Source: a cyanobiont of Ornithocercus magnificus
GTDB taxonomy: Bacteria; Cyanobacteriota; Cyanobacteriia; PCC-6307; Cyanobiaceae
Direction: 5' to 3'
Assembly: GCA_007996965.1 (NCBI GenBank)
Contig: BIMP01000001.1
Span: 496,001 to 560,000 of the forward strand
Length of the DNA stretch: 64,000 bases
Of the stretch, positions 46,471 to 56,038 are shown piece after piece. Below the pieces are notes generated by a model, which saw only the letters and a program-made list of their open reading frames with translations, ran no database searches and had not been told where the DNA came from. Each line of letters begins with the position of its first letter. Position 1 is the stretch's first letter. Both the position numbers and the translations under genes were made by a program.

Positions 46471-47788
46471 ACTGGCACATCCACGTCACAAGCTGATCGT
46501 ATGTGCTTCCCTTGACTTAATAGGGCTGCTAATACTGGGGCCTGGTTTAGCAACTCTTCGAGGACTATCGCTTCAAGGGCAGATTGGTTGGCTAATTACC
46601 ACTACTGTTCTTTATTTACTCTTGGGTTGGCTGCTTGGCACCTACACAGTACTTGAGTGGCGCTATCTTCCTTGCCGGATACTACTGCAACGTCTAAGTC
46701 TGCACCTATCAATAACTTTGGCGGTTGTCGCAGTACTGCACTGGCTAGTAAATCCACCTTTAGACATTTGGGTTGTCTACCGCAGTAGCCAGGTAATATG
46801 GCTTCTGCCGGCAACCCTTTGGTCTGGCCTGGTTAGAGTTGGACTGCGCCGCAGTGACTTGCTACAGCGTGAGGAACCAGATTTATTACTAATAGCGGGA
46901 GATGAAGAAGCTCACCGTGTCCTAGCGGCTTGGGAAAAGACACCAAAGCGCTTGATGCCACGTCGCGTAACTCCTGAGCAAGCGGTTAGTCATTCTGGGC
47001 CTGTAGTTTTAGCCGTCTCAGATAGAATCCAAGAACCAGAAGATCATCATAGCTGGTTAGAAGAGTTAAATTTACGGGACCCTTTTAACTATAACCTTAC
47101 TACCCCACTAGCATTAGCGGAACGGCAGCTAGAGCGTCTGCCGCCAAATTTATTGCCAGAGCCTTGGGTAAGCTATGGTGACTTACCTTGGACAGCTGCA
47201 TTCAACCTGCAACGACAATTAAAACGGGTTGCGGATGTACTAATTGCTTTCATCTTATTAATGCTTACTATGCCAATAGTGTTATTGGCTGCTCTGCTAA
47301 TCTGGCTTGAAGATCATGGACCAATTGTCTATACTCAAGAGCGTAGTGGATGGCTAGGAAGACCTTTTTGGGTTTTAAAGCTACGTACGATGAAGGTAGC
47401 ACCACATCACGCACCAGCTAAGTGGACTGTGCAAGGTGATCAGCGCATTACCTGCATTGGATACTGGTTGAGACGTAGTCGTCTTGACGAACTGCCACAG
47501 CTATTGAATGTACTGCGGGGAGAGATGAGTCTGATTGGTCCTAGGCCAGAGCGACCTGAATTAGAAAGAGAGCTGGAAGCTCGTATCCCTCACTACCGAA
47601 AGCGACACTGGATGCAACCGGGCTTAAGTGGTTGGGCACAAGTTTGTGCACCTTACGCAGCCAGCATTGAAGATTCTGAGCTAAAGCTTTCCTATGATCT
47701 CTACTATATAAAGCACTTTAGCACCTGGATGGACTTATTAATTCTCCTGCGCACTGTCAAAACAGTACTCAAAGTAGCTGGACGCTAG
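46421..47788 (+). CDS. Polyprenyl-phosphate sugar phosphotransferase (WbaP/WcaJ type)
   Basis: An initiating transferase that puts the first sugar-1-phosphate on undecaprenyl phosphate for a lipid-linked polysaccharide. It has four N-terminal hydrophobic helices, a variable central CoA-binding-like region, one re-entrant helix (about 275-300, ADVLIAFILLMLTMPIVLLAALLIWL), then the catalytic domain with YTQERSGWLGRPFWVLKLRTMK, RSRLDELPQLLNVLRGEMSLIGPRPERPE and the GLSGWAQV motif. The start is uncertain: no ATG exists at the front; GTG at 46421 (455 aa) or TTG at 46406 lie inside galE. It ends just before the SelD-fusion gene. Confidence 0.92.
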   Translation: MTAGPGSRRIQRAIPVKLAHPRHKLIVCASLDLIGLLILGPGLATLRGLSLQGQIGWLITTTVLYLLLGWLLGTYTVLEWRYLPCRILLQRLSLHLSITLAVVAVLHWLVNPPLDIWVVYRSSQVIWLLPATLWSGLVRVGLRRSDLLQREEPDLLLIAGDEEAHRVLAAWEKTPKRLMPRRVTPEQAVSHSGPVVLAVSDRIQEPEDHHSWLEELNLRDPFNYNLTTPLALAERQLERLPPNLLPEPWVSYGDLPWTAAFNLQRQLKRVADVLIAFILLMLTMPIVLLAALLIWLEDHGPIVYTQERSGWLGRPFWVLKLRTMKVAPHHAPAKWTVQGDQRITCIGYWLRRSRLDELPQLLNVLRGEMSLIGPRPERPELERELEARIPHYRKRHWMQPGLSGWAQVCAPYAASIEDSELKLSYDLYYIKHFSTWMDLLILLRTVKTVLKVAGR

Positions 47789-49966
47789 ATGATATACGCA
47801 GCTCCGGGAAATCATCTTGTGCTGGCTGGTGGTGGTCATGCCCATGCCTTGCTACTACGCCGCTGGGCAATGCGTCCTGGAAGGCGGCCTCCTGGTTTAG
47901 TTACCTTAGTGAACCGAAATAGCACATCTCTCTACTCCAGCATGGTGCCAGGTCTGATTGCTGGCTTGCACAACCTGGATGAGCTAACTATCGATTTGCG
48001 GCGGCTGGCTGATTGCGCTGGAGTAGCCCTAGTGATTGGTGAAATTACCGGCTTAGATCCGGCTGGTTGCCTACTATTGCTACATAAGAGACCACCCATA
48101 CCCTATCAACGCATCAGTCTTGACGTAGGTTCTGAGACGCGGCCAATAGAGATTAGCGGTGATGTGGTTCCGATCAAACCCTTAGAGCCAGTTTTGGCTT
48201 GGCTAAAGCAGTTAGATAAAAACAGTGGGGCTATGGCTGTCCCGGTAACAGTAATTGGCGCTGGGCTTGCTGGTGTAGAGGTAGTACTAGCCCTGCGCCG
48301 TCGCTGGCCACAGCGGCAACTAAGCCTTCAAGCTAAGTCAGGCAGGCCGCGCCTAGCATTTCGTCGAGCACTAGCACAAGCTGGCATAACTATTTGTCCA
48401 CCTGGAACTCCTCTAACAGGGCCAGGCATACTTTGCAGCGGTAGCTGCGCACCGAGCTGGATAGCTGCGGCCGGGCTAGCAGTTGATGAAAATGGACGAG
48501 TGCTAACGGACAATAATCTACAGGTGCCAGGCTATAGTGGGCTTATAGCGTCGGGCGACTGCGCTGTAGTTGAAGCGGATCCACGGCCAGCTGCTGGTGT
48601 TTGGGCTGTACGAGCAGCGATAACGCTTGCAAGAGTATTAGAAGGTCGTAACAGTCGGATCCGGTTTCCGAGCCGGAGACCACAGCAACGTGCTTTACAA
48701 CTACTGGGAGGTACCAACCAGCATGGACAGCCACAGGCTTGGGCTCTATGGGGCCCACTACTCCTAGGACCCCACCGCTTGATTTGGTGGTGGAAGGAGG
48801 TGATTGATCGTCGCTTTATGGATCGCTTCTCAACATTGTCAGTGATGGCTCACAGTAATAGTAGGTTAAACCCACAAATGGCCTGTCGAGGTTGCGCTGC
48901 CAAACTATCTGCCGAGGATCTTTTAAACGCTCTAGAACAAGCTGGGCTAAACAAAATTAGCCAAAAGCCCGAGGACGCTGCTTATCTTGGTCAAGGGCAG
49001 AGCGGCGAGGTCTGGTTGCAGAGTGTGGATGGATTCCCCGCTCTGATTGCTGATCCTTGGCTAAACGGACGTCTTGCTGCCCTTCATGCCTGTTCAGATC
49101 TCTGGGCTAGTGGTGCTGAGGTGCGGAGTGCGCAGGCTGTAATTACATTACCAGCTGTTCAACCAGAACTACAGCGACTGCTCTTGACGGCAACTCTTCA
49201 AGGTATCCGTTCGGTGCTGACACCTCAGGGAGCAGAATTGATTGGTGGTCATACTATGGAAGCTCGTCAATTACCGACAGCCCCGATCTCTCGCGATCTT
49301 CAAGTAACCCTAAGCATAAATGGCTCTGTACCAGATAGACAAGCAGTATGGCAGAAGACTGGATTACAACCAGGCGATATACTCTTATTGAGTCGCCCGC
49401 TTGGGACTGGGGTACTTTTTGCCGCTGCCATGAATGGGGAAGCCTCAGCAGCGTGTATTGACCAGGCCTTGGCAGTGATGAACCATAGTCAAGCACCGCT
49501 CTTAGCAAATTTACGGGACTTGCCGGTTCATGCTGCCACTGACATCACAGGGTTTGGCTTACTTGGCCACCTTGGTGAGATGCTAGAAGCTGGCAACCAA
49601 AAGCGTCTTCAGGATGGACTGTCGATACTGCAAATCATCTTGGATTCCACAGCTGTGCCAGCTTTGCCAGGTGCTCTTCAGCATTTGCGCTCTGGCCGTA
49701 CTAGTAGCTTAGCTCCAGCAAATCGATGGGCATGGAGCTGGCTCAATCCAGTTAAAGGCGTATCGCCAGTAAGCTTAGTGCCGGCCCCAGAAGCTGCATT
49801 GCTCGATCTACTTGTGGACCCTCAAACTTGTGGTCCGCTGCTGGTAGCTGTGCCTATCTCAGTTGCAGCAGGTTTAGAAGCCCGCGGCCCTTGGGAACGA
49901 ATTGGCGTGGTAGTGGAATGCTTGGCAGTCAAAGATTCTAATAAACAAGATAGAATTGCTTATTAG
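47789..49966 (+). CDS. selD: Pyridine-nucleotide-disulfide oxidoreductase-SelD fusion
   Basis: A 725-residue two-domain protein. Residues about 1-350 are an FAD/NAD(P)H oxidoreductase of the NDH-2/sulfide-quinone-reductase group (first nucleotide motif VLAGGGHAHALLLRRW, about 11-26; second IGAGLAGVEVVLAL; SGDCAVVEADP). Residues about 360-720 are selenophosphate synthetase SelD, with Cys366, Cys369 and Lys372 in the CRGCAAKL motif (Cys369 and Lys372 align with E. coli Cys17 and Lys20) and DITGFGLLGHLGEM. No in-frame UGA is needed: the catalytic residue is Cys. It makes selenophosphate for selenouridine tRNA; the flavin domain may reduce the selenium donor, which is inference. Confidence 0.93.
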   Translation: MIYAAPGNHLVLAGGGHAHALLLRRWAMRPGRRPPGLVTLVNRNSTSLYSSMVPGLIAGLHNLDELTIDLRRLADCAGVALVIGEITGLDPAGCLLLLHKRPPIPYQRISLDVGSETRPIEISGDVVPIKPLEPVLAWLKQLDKNSGAMAVPVTVIGAGLAGVEVVLALRRRWPQRQLSLQAKSGRPRLAFRRALAQAGITICPPGTPLTGPGILCSGSCAPSWIAAAGLAVDENGRVLTDNNLQVPGYSGLIASGDCAVVEADPRPAAGVWAVRAAITLARVLEGRNSRIRFPSRRPQQRALQLLGGTNQHGQPQAWALWGPLLLGPHRLIWWWKEVIDRRFMDRFSTLSVMAHSNSRLNPQMACRGCAAKLSAEDLLNALEQAGLNKISQKPEDAAYLGQGQSGEVWLQSVDGFPALIADPWLNGRLAALHACSDLWASGAEVRSAQAVITLPAVQPELQRLLLTATLQGIRSVLTPQGAELIGGHTMEARQLPTAPISRDLQVTLSINGSVPDRQAVWQKTGLQPGDILLLSRPLGTGVLFAAAMNGEASAACIDQALAVMNHSQAPLLANLRDLPVHAATDITGFGLLGHLGEMLEAGNQKRLQDGLSILQIILDSTAVPALPGALQHLRSGRTSSLAPANRWAWSWLNPVKGVSPVSLVPAPEAALLDLLVDPQTCGPLLVAVPISVAAGLEARGPWERIGVVVECLAVKDSNKQDRIAY

Positions 49967-50074
49967 GATGAGACTTTGGCAGAGAGAAAAGCCCACATAT
50001 TCGATCAGGCAATGCTGAACGTTCACGTACTTCCACGAAGAACATCAGCATGTATTAGAGTAAACATACTGCTT

Positions 50075-50089
50075 GGCAATACAATTGCC
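50075..50089. repeat. Small inverted repeat between selD fusion and cca
   Basis: GGCAAT, three-base loop ACA, ATTGCC. It lies 108 bases past the SelD-fusion stop and 21 bases before the cca stop, which converges from the right. It could end both transcripts, but no T-run follows on either strand and the stem is only 6 bp. Confidence 0.4.
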
Positions 50090-50110
50090 TAAAATTGGAT
50101 TGTGGACTAT

Positions 50111-51328
50111 CTAATCTTCTTCTCTGTCTAGAGCTGCAAGCCGGCGCCTCTGTAGTTCTGCGCCAAGCTCAGCGCCAGGAACCCAACCCTGAACTATTAG
50201 CTGATGAGAGCTCTCAGGAGATTTACACAGACGCCAGCGCCAAAACCAGCGACGTAACGTAGGTGTCCAACGCAGATTCAAGCAAGCACAGAGTGCTATA
50301 GCAGCCGGCAAGCTACCGGAATTTTCCAAAAAGTAGCACCACTGTGATGGTCGCCAGCCATGCAATTCTGCTTGCATTTGAGATGATGTCAAACGATGCC
50401 TTACTAGTAATGCTTCCGTTAACAAACGCTGCTGCCGGATTGGTAGCTGTAGGCGAGATGCTAAAGCCAGCGGTTTGTCAGCTGCTATGATATATCCCAG
50501 TAGAGGGTCAACCCCAAGCCAGCGGGCACAACGTAGGCGTCGCTGCCAGTCACTCTCACGCTGTAGACCTGGGTCAAGAAGCTCTAGAGCCCCCCATTGT
50601 TGTAATAGTTGCAGAGCTATTGTGCGAGGCTCGTGCTTAAATAGCAACTCTAGCTCCATGCGTAACCTGACGCCAAGAGCAGGGGGTGCTGTTGTGGGCA
50701 GATCACCCTGACGCCAAGGCCATGGCCAAGAATTGATTGTGGAACTAAGCTGGCTGTAAGAGGAAAGTGCTAGTCTAAATCCTAAACGAGCAGCATAGCG
50801 GGCAGCACGCACAATTCGGGTTGGGTCATCAGCAACACTATGGCTATGCAGGAATTCTAGCTCCCGACGTGCCAACGCCTCGCAGCCATGGTGGGGATCA
50901 ACTAGTCGACCGCTGCCGAGATCTAAAGCTATAGCATTAACACTGAAGTCTCGACGCGCTAAGTCGCTCTCTAGAGAACCTGGTGTAATCACAGGGTTGT
51001 ACCCTGGTGCTGGATAAATCTCGGTTCGGGCTGTAGCAATATCCAGGGGCTTTCCATCAAGTATGAGACCAGCTGTGTCATAGCTTGGATGCAAGCGTGG
51101 ACTTGTTGGTATTTTCAGGCGCTGCTGCAGCACACGGGCTAGCATTGCAGCCGAGCCTTCGACAACTAGATCAATGTCAACTGGATTACCGCGCGGTTCG
51201 CGGCAACTGTGATGCAGCAGGCTATCACGAACGATGCCACCTACTAAAGCTATACGAATGCTTCCAGCCTCAGCTGCAGCAGAGCGCAAGGTTGTGAGAA
51301 GATTTGCAGGCACACCACACAACTCCAC
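50111..51328 (-). CDS. cca: tRNA nucleotidyltransferase (class II, CCA or A/CC-adding)
   Basis: A 405-residue class II nucleotidyltransferase adding CCA, or part of it, to tRNA 3' ends. The head domain has ALVGGIVRDSLL (about 28-39) and the metal-binding VDIDLVVEGSA (about 49-59), followed by LARRDFSVNAIALDL and the RIVRAARYAARLGFRLA region. Some cyanobacteria divide CC- and A-addition between two enzymes, so the exact reaction is not certain. Neither tRNA gene in the window encodes CCA, so such activity is needed. The start is a GTG 23 bases from the kpsF start on the other strand. Confidence 0.88.
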   Translation of the reverse strand: MELCGVPANLLTTLRSAAAEAGSIRIALVGGIVRDSLLHHSCREPRGNPVDIDLVVEGSAAMLARVLQQRLKIPTSPRLHPSYDTAGLILDGKPLDIATARTEIYPAPGYNPVITPGSLESDLARRDFSVNAIALDLGSGRLVDPHHGCEALARRELEFLHSHSVADDPTRIVRAARYAARLGFRLALSSYSQLSSTINSWPWPWRQGDLPTTAPPALGVRLRMELELLFKHEPRTIALQLLQQWGALELLDPGLQRESDWQRRLRCARWLGVDPLLGYIIAADKPLALASRLQLPIRQQRLLTEALLVRHRLTSSQMQAELHGWRPSQWCYFLENSGSLPAAIALCACLNLRWTPTLRRWFWRWRLCKSPESSHQLIVQGWVPGAELGAELQRRRLAALDREED

Positions 51329-51351
51329 GGCTATGGTATCGGCAATGATCA

Positions 51352-52371
51352 GTGCACTATCATGGAGCCGCCAGCTTGTCTGCGCTGACTCGCTATCTCT
51401 ATGAGGAATCTGCCGCTATTGTTGCGGCAGCGGAGCGACTGAGCGATGACCAGGTTGATAGAGCACTGGCACTGCTTGAGCACTGTGCTGATCGCCAAGC
51501 AAAGCTGGTGATCACTGGTGTTGGAAAGAGCGGTATTGTTGGTCGCAAAATTGCCGCGACCTTTTCTTCAGTAGGCCTAACAGCACTCTTTCTAAGTCCC
51601 CTCGATGCCCTACATGGTGACCTAGGAATAGTTACTCAGGGCGACGTATGTATTTTGCTCTCTAACAGTGGTGAGACTACGGAGCTTCTGGAAGTTTTAT
51701 CTCATCTAAAGCGACGGGGCACTGCCTGTATAGCTCTCGCTGGACGGCGCAACTCGTCACTGGCATGCAGCAGTGACGTAGTTTTAGAAGCTGGTGTTGA
51801 TAGGGAAGTCTGCCCACTAAATCTAGCCCCCACTGCCAGCACAGCAGTCGCAATGGCTATTGGCGATGCTCTTGCGGCAGTTTGGATGGAACGTCGCGGA
51901 ATTTCCCCAGCTGACTTTGCGCTCAATCACCCTGCAGGTTTCTTAGGCAGACAGCTTACGCTTGCGGCTTCAGACCTGATGGTACCAAGTCACAGCATTC
52001 ACTCGCTTCACCCAAACACCGAGCTGTCTGAAGTTATTAGCAGACTAACCTGTGACGGCATTGGCAGTGGCTGGGTCGAGGACCCAGCCTATCCAGGCCA
52101 ACTGCTAGGTCTTGTAACTGATGGCGACCTAAGACGCGCTCTGCGTGAGCATAAAGCTCACAACTGGGCTGCACTTACCGCCGCTGACCTCATGACGAGT
52201 GATCCAATCACTATTGCCCCTAATCTTTTAGCGAGCGCAGCCCTGGAACTTATGGAACGCAACTGTCGTAAGCCCATCTCAGTGCTGCCGGTAGTAGAGA
52301 ATATAAGAGATGGTAGACATCTATTAGGCCTGCTACGCTTGCATGACCTCATCCAGGCTGGACTAGCCTGA
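51352..52371 (+). CDS. kdsD: Arabinose-5-phosphate isomerase (KpsF/KdsD)
   Basis: Converts ribulose-5-phosphate to arabinose-5-phosphate, the first step to Kdo. It has 339 residues: a SIS domain (about 40-175, ITGVGKSGIVGRKIAATFSSVG and LLSNSGETTELLEVL) followed by two CBS domains (about 210-335). KpsF/KdsD/GutQ all share this layout. With kdsB and kdsA in the same 5-kb stretch it makes a Kdo pathway; the Kdo-8-phosphate phosphatase (KdsC) is not in the window. It starts at a GTG close to the divergent cca. Confidence 0.92.
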   Translation: MHYHGAASLSALTRYLYEESAAIVAAAERLSDDQVDRALALLEHCADRQAKLVITGVGKSGIVGRKIAATFSSVGLTALFLSPLDALHGDLGIVTQGDVCILLSNSGETTELLEVLSHLKRRGTACIALAGRRNSSLACSSDVVLEAGVDREVCPLNLAPTASTAVAMAIGDALAAVWMERRGISPADFALNHPAGFLGRQLTLAASDLMVPSHSIHSLHPNTELSEVISRLTCDGIGSGWVEDPAYPGQLLGLVTDGDLRRALREHKAHNWAALTAADLMTSDPITIAPNLLASAALELMERNCRKPISVLPVVENIRDGRHLLGLLRLHDLIQAGLA

Positions 52372-52631
52372 TCTGCTGAGTATACTGCTATTGTAATACT
52401 ATAGTCACATTGCTGCTAATATTGCTTGCGATACCACATTAGTTAAGCCCTGAAGCCTTGTCTAACATATTCTTATCAGATACTTAAATATCTTACTCAG
52501 ACCTCTTGGACAAAGCCCTGTTATGTACCCTTAAATATGGTAATCTGGCAATGCTACAGATACATAAGCAGTTAACTAGAGATTAATAACCACCGTACTG
52601 TGTGCCTGCAACAAAACGAGAGGGAGAAGCG

Positions 52632-53474
52632 ATGACTAGCGATGCCTATAGAAATACAGAAGGTACTTTTTTGCTGGGTCTAGGGACACAAAAAGCTGGG
52701 ACCTCGTGGCTGCATAAACAACTAAGTCACCGCACCGACTCAGACTTCGGCTTTATGAAAGAGTACCACATTTTTGATGTTCTCACTGTGCCAAAAATGT
52801 GGTACTTAAGACCAGGATTACTGTCAGGGCCACGTAGTTGGTACCGCCGTTATTTCCTTGCGGATCCCTGGCAATACATTGCCTTCTTTTCTTCACGTTT
52901 GCAACAGCCTAAGATTTATCTGACCGGCGATATGACACCCTCTTACAGTATGCTCTCCGCAGAGACATTGCACTGGATTGCTGACTCATTTAAGTGTTTT
53001 GGTATTGCAGTAAGACCAATCTTCTTGATGCGAGATCCTATCGAGAGAATTATTTCTAGCCAACGTATGCAACTGCGCAAAGTTGGACTTCGAGATCCTA
53101 ATGCTGAGATTGCTGCTTTACGCAAATTAGCTTTTGAACGGCCAGAGCGAATCACGATACGTAGTGACTATCATCATACTTTAAAAGTACTACAGCAAAC
53201 CTTCGAGCCACAACATTGTTTTATTAGCCTTTACGAATCTCTATTCCAGCAAGATAGCTACAAGCAGCTCTGCCGAGTTCTTGGTGTTCCTTATCGGCAA
53301 CCAGAGTGGAAACATAAAGTTAATGCTAGTATCACGAGTACAGTCATTCCCGAGAGCATACTAGAAGCCCTAGGAGCCTGGCAGCGACCGAACTTTTATT
53401 CTGCACGCCAATATCTACCTGAAATTGACTTGGACCGTTTGTGGGCAACATCAAGTCGGTGGTGCTCCTCTTAA
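52632..53474 (+). CDS. Sulfotransferase family protein
   Basis: A PAPS-dependent sulfotransferase of 280 residues. The start at the ATG at 52632, preceded by GAGGGAGAAG, is preferred to the GTG 10 codons earlier. The 5'-phosphosulfate loop is LGLGTQKAGTSWLHKQL (about 14-30), and the 3'-phosphate motif follows at PIFLMRDPIERIISSQRMQL (about 129-148). A late ECxx-like FISLYESLFQQDSYKQLCRVL fits sulfotransferases of the deacetylase/NodH-like family. The acceptor is unknown; the neighbouring Kdo and glycan genes suggest sulfation of a surface polysaccharide, which is inference. Confidence 0.85.
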   Translation: MTSDAYRNTEGTFLLGLGTQKAGTSWLHKQLSHRTDSDFGFMKEYHIFDVLTVPKMWYLRPGLLSGPRSWYRRYFLADPWQYIAFFSSRLQQPKIYLTGDMTPSYSMLSAETLHWIADSFKCFGIAVRPIFLMRDPIERIISSQRMQLRKVGLRDPNAEIAALRKLAFERPERITIRSDYHHTLKVLQQTFEPQHCFISLYESLFQQDSYKQLCRVLGVPYRQPEWKHKVNASITSTVIPESILEALGAWQRPNFYSARQYLPEIDLDRLWATSSRWCSS

Positions 53475-53508
53475 AAATACACCAGCGGTCTAACTAAAAT
53501 CGTTCTTG

Positions 53509-54336
53509 TTAGGCCCCGTTTGTAAACTTTGCCAGGCGACGGGCATGTTCAAGCTGCTCCGGAGTGTCTACCGACAGCGATGTACTTTGGATAGGAAAGG
53601 TAATAATAGTTTGGCCAGCTTCTATTAAACGTAACTGCTCTAACCGCTCAAGATCCTCTAGAGGGGAAGGAGGAAAACAGAACCAGCTAGCAAGAATATC
53701 ACCGCGGAAACAGTATGTTCCTACATGTCCCCAGTAGTTAGCATGATCAGCCCAATGGTTAGGATCAACATCGCGCACATGCGGGATTGCTGAACGTGAA
53801 AAGTAAAGTGCACGCCAGTCATGAGCTACGGCGACCTTAACAATATTAGGATCGTGCACTGCCTTAGGATCAAGTCGGTACACTGGCGTGATTACTGATG
53901 GCATAGGATCACGAAGTGTGAATTTGGCAACCATATTAGTGATCATAGCGGAATCGATAAATGGCTGGTCTCCTTGCACATTTACTATCGCTGTTGTCCG
54001 GAGATGCTCCAAGGTCTCTTTAGTACCCCAGGCTAAAGCAGATTCACCCCATGCAAGTGCTGCTAGCTCTGCTACCACGGAGGCAATTCGTTCGCTACCA
54101 GACGTGCAATGTCTTGAGGTCATTAGCACTCGGAAACCCCAATCCTGAGCTAGATAACTAAGCTTTTCGCTATCAGTACATAGCACCACTTCTGCCGGAC
54201 CATCTGCTTGGGCACAGCGCTCGAGTACGTGCTGCAGCATGGGGCGGTCACCAATCTTGGCTAACAGTTTATTTGGTAGGCGGGAGGAGGCCAAGCGTGC
54301 TGGCACAGCTACTACACTGCGTCCGATCAGTCCCAT
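53509..54336 (-). CDS. kdsB: CMP-Kdo synthetase
   Basis: Activates Kdo with CTP to CMP-Kdo. The 275-residue protein has the N-terminal VAVPARLASSRLPNKLLAKIGDRPML (about 9-34), a metal-site NVQGDQPFI and the C-terminal SVDTPEQLEHARRLA. It is about 20-25 residues longer than E. coli KdsB, mostly through an insert around residues 95-110 that contains the repeated pentapeptide ALAWG twice. Its first 10 bases overlap the upstream glycosyltransferase gene, so the two are translationally coupled. Confidence 0.92.
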   Translation of the reverse strand: MGLIGRSVVAVPARLASSRLPNKLLAKIGDRPMLQHVLERCAQADGPAEVVLCTDSEKLSYLAQDWGFRVLMTSRHCTSGSERIASVVAELAALAWGESALAWGTKETLEHLRTTAIVNVQGDQPFIDSAMITNMVAKFTLRDPMPSVITPVYRLDPKAVHDPNIVKVAVAHDWRALYFSRSAIPHVRDVDPNHWADHANYWGHVGTYCFRGDILASWFCFPPSPLEDLERLEQLRLIEAGQTIITFPIQSTSLSVDTPEQLEHARRLAKFTNGA

Positions 54337-55064
54337 AGCTTTATCGCATCGTCACGGGCACTAAACCATTCAACTGCTAGAGAACCTCCCACTGCACGCT
54401 GCTCACGAAACCAAGGGCCTCCAAGAGTCCAGTGCAGTAATCGAGGAGGCTCACTCTCCTGACTGGACTCGGACTGCACATCAACAAGATGGTTCCAAAT
54501 GGATGAGAGTGCACCAATTTCGTGATCTCCTTGAAGCCAATTAAATTGGTGTAGTTCTAGGCCAGTTGCTGTATTAACATAGTCTATGGTTAGACGGGTG
54601 CAGCGATTACAGTTGAGCAGCATTAAAGAACTCCAATTCTTTTTTGGGTAGGTGCTCTGGGTTTCTCCAAGAAACTTGACCAACTTGCTAGGTACATGTC
54701 TATGCTGCACGCAGAGTGCTGCGTAGCTGTCATCGCGCTGCTGCCATAGCCCTGCAATATCACCACGACAAAGCATATCGCAGTCCATAAAGATTGCCCA
54801 GCCCTTATATCTCATTAGATATGGTACTAAGAAACGTGTGAAGGAGAATGCAGTGCTCTGCTTTGGTTCATAATCTCGATAGTAAATTCCTAAGGCCTCC
54901 AACTGTGGCGTGACAAGCGGTGTAATAGATAATGGCAGTGAGCTATATTGGTAGAGACTGTCAATTAAGACAGTCATGGCTGCTCGCTCGCGAGGATCAT
55001 AACCGATAAAAATTGGTACAAGTGATGCTGCTAAAGCCACGTGATAGAATGGTAAGGTTGGCAA
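54327..55064 (-). CDS. Glycosyltransferase-like protein (GT-A, DxD motif)
   Basis: A 245-residue protein with a nucleotide-diphospho-sugar transferase look: FIGYDPRERAAMTVLIDSLYQYSSLPL (about 19-45), a metal-binding MDCDML (about 96-101) in AIFMDCDMLCRGDIAGLW and LGGPWFREQ near the end, as in GT8-like sugar transferases. No signal peptide or helix. The product is unidentified. It is followed, with a 10-base overlap, by kdsB, and lies divergent from kdsA, which ties it to Kdo-containing glycan synthesis. Confidence 0.75.
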   Translation of the reverse strand: MPTLPFYHVALAASLVPIFIGYDPRERAAMTVLIDSLYQYSSLPLSITPLVTPQLEALGIYYRDYEPKQSTAFSFTRFLVPYLMRYKGWAIFMDCDMLCRGDIAGLWQQRDDSYAALCVQHRHVPSKLVKFLGETQSTYPKKNWSSLMLLNCNRCTRLTIDYVNTATGLELHQFNWLQGDHEIGALSSIWNHLVDVQSESSQESEPPRLLHWTLGGPWFREQRAVGGSLAVEWFSARDDAIKLWD

Positions 55065-55142
55065 ATTTGGGTTTTTGGGAAAGTACTTTCCAGAAGGAAA
55101 GAATAGTAGCTCTTAGAAGGCATGCTAAGTAGTACTCAGTAA

Positions 55143-56012
<870 letters not shown>

Positions 56013-56038
56013 ACAAATTAAATTGACTGAGTTGGGAT

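Noticed and set aside
48845-48910. Selenocysteine in the SelD half
   Set aside because: The catalytic position is encoded as Cys; there is no in-frame UGA, so no recoding is needed.
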